From JBLIRR01 sp049472395 (lineage in GTDB: Bacteria > SZUA-182 > DTGQ01 > JBLIRR01): a stretch of 64,000 bases of DNA. Shown here in pieces: positions 63,301-64,000 of the stretch (positions within the stretch are counted from its first letter, which is position 1; each line of letters opens with the position of its first letter). The stretch covers positions 149,462 to 213,461 of the forward strand of contig JBLIRR010000008.1 of assembly GCA_049472395.1 (NCBI GenBank), in the 5' to 3' direction. Both the position numbers and the translations under genes were made by a program. Under the pieces are notes generated by a model. The model searched no databases. It saw nothing but the letters and a program-made list of their open reading frames with translations, and was not told where the DNA came from.

Positions 63301-63777
63301 TTATTTATCTTCATTCTCTATCATGCCATGAATATTTTTTCGAACAACAAGTACCGGACAGGGGGCAGTTCTGATAACCTTTTCTGTGACACTCCCTATT
63401 AAAAAGTGGGCTATTCCGGAGCGGCCATGGGTACCCATAACAATTAGATCTATATTATTCTTAGTGGCATACTCAGTAATTTTCTGATAAGGGATTCCGC
63501 ACTCAGCAACCGTTACAGTATGTTGGATCCCCATCTCCTTCGCTGTTTTCTCTGTTTCTTCCAATCTTTTATTGATTCTATCAAGAATATCTGATTCCCT
63601 TTCAATCAGGAAATTCTGTTCCGCATATACATCATACATGCCATTCTGACGCTCAATAACAGTCATTAAATAAACAGTAATATTGAACTCGCTTGCAAAA
63701 GAGCTTGCATATCGCAACGCCTCCAAAGAAAAGCCCGAGCCATCGACAGGAATAAGTATTTTTTTTATGGATAACAT
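63301..63777 (-). CDS. Universal stress protein (UspA family)
   Basis: A 158-residue single-domain universal stress protein. It starts LSIKKILIPVDGSGFSLEAL, with the ATP-binding pattern GTHGRSGIAHFLIGSVTEKVIRTAPCPVLVV at the end (G-x2-G-x9-G-S/T), so it is likely to bind ATP. The ATG at 63777 is chosen because GGAGG lies 6 bases upstream; the longer frame to 63828 has no such site. A perfect inverted repeat lies just upstream. Confidence 0.93.
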   Translation of the reverse strand: MLSIKKILIPVDGSGFSLEALRYASSFASEFNITVYLMTVIERQNGMYDVYAEQNFLIERESDILDRINKRLEETEKTAKEMGIQHTVTVAECGIPYQKITEYATKNNIDLIVMGTHGRSGIAHFLIGSVTEKVIRTAPCPVLVVRKNIHGMIENEDK

Positions 63778-63798
63778 AATTTCCTCCGTGTTACTCTC

Positions 63799-63822
63799 AG
63801 CACGTATGGCAAAATACGTGCT
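63799..63822 (-). promoter_or_regulatory. Perfect inverted repeat upstream of the universal stress protein gene
   Basis: AGCACGTAT (63799-63807) pairs with ATACGTGCT (63814-63822) around GGCAAA. It begins 22 bases upstream of the ATG. It could be an operator or a leader hairpin. Confidence 0.5.
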
Positions 63823-64000
63823 CATCAAATGATGTAAAAGTGGTTATTATAATTTTTCTTTCATATCATCGAACATGACCTGAAAGAGATTATAACATCT
63901 ATTCGGATTAAAAAATATGTATTATCCTATCTTTACCACTTTATCACTTTTAAATAGATTAACTCATTGAAAAATAAGGATACGTAAAAAATAATAAACA

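Noticed and set aside
63234..63374. 46-codon hydrophobic ORF before the stress gene
   Set aside because: No ribosome-binding site, overlaps the 3' end of the opposite gene, and matches no family; could be a remnant.
1..64000. tRNA or rRNA genes
   Set aside because: No cloverleaf-like or conserved rRNA segment was recognised in any gap read by eye.

Overview
The window reads as chromosomal DNA of a Gram-negative bacterium: it encodes outer-membrane efflux lipoproteins, FadL-type and other beta-barrels, an MltD-like lytic transglycosylase and many exported proteins. The mix of a modular polyketide synthase (PKS), sigma-54 enhancer-binding regulation, an AgmX/PglI-like C-terminal domain, CHAT/caspase-like proteins, LVIVD repeats and bacterial alpha-2-macroglobulin is typical of deltaproteobacteria-like or uncultured candidate lineages. 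There is no rRNA or tRNA, so the taxonomy is inference. No CRISPR array, tRNA or intact insertion sequence was seen.

Region 1 (1-4289, minus strand) is a tripartite efflux operon: a TolC-like lipoprotein, a MacA-like adaptor, an ABC ATPase and the start of a MacB-like permease cut by the window edge.

Region 2 (about 4540-27365, plus strand) is the most unusual part. A textbook sigma-54 -24/-12 element precedes an IS21 IstA-derived protein that has lost two of its three catalytic residues. It is followed by a FeeM-like N-acyltransferase, a 6049-residue PKS, a FadL-family porin, a free-standing E2-type acyltransferase (HxxxDG) and a small conserved-looking protein. The PKS has three KS-DH-KR-ACP modules without a working acyltransferase. 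Module 1 instead holds a vestigial AT-like stretch followed by a two-motif MshEN-like (T2SS/T4P ATPase N-terminal) domain. The chain ends in a thioester reductase fused to a GMC oxidoreductase with a CxxCxxCxxxC motif. The expected product is a short polyene aldehyde, alcohol or acid, possibly acylated onto something and exported through the FadL-like porin.

Region 3 (27.5-29.8 kb, minus) is a YcgQ/YcgR-type pair (TIGR03943 protein plus DUF318 permease).

Region 4 (about 29.9-51.1 kb) is a surface/stress island. It carries an ECF sigma factor, a decayed second sigma gene next to a zinc-finger protein and a CHAT/CsgG-like membrane protein, a BsuPI/beta-propeller secreted protein, a 2410-residue LVIVD-repeat protein with three caspase-like domains (only the middle one with intact catalytic residues), a VIT/vWA protein, an MltD-like lytic transglycosylase and a membrane-anchored unknown. 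Several gene remnants lie between them.

Region 5 (51.4-57.2 kb, plus) looks like a self-contained sigma-54 regulon. A histidine kinase/NtrC-type regulator pair is flanked by two small exported-protein genes. Each has a -24/-12 promoter and, about 100 bp upstream, the same double operator. A predicted beta-barrel and a basic secreted protein lie between.

Region 6 (57.3-64.0 kb, minus) has a thioester-containing alpha-2-macroglobulin and a universal stress protein.
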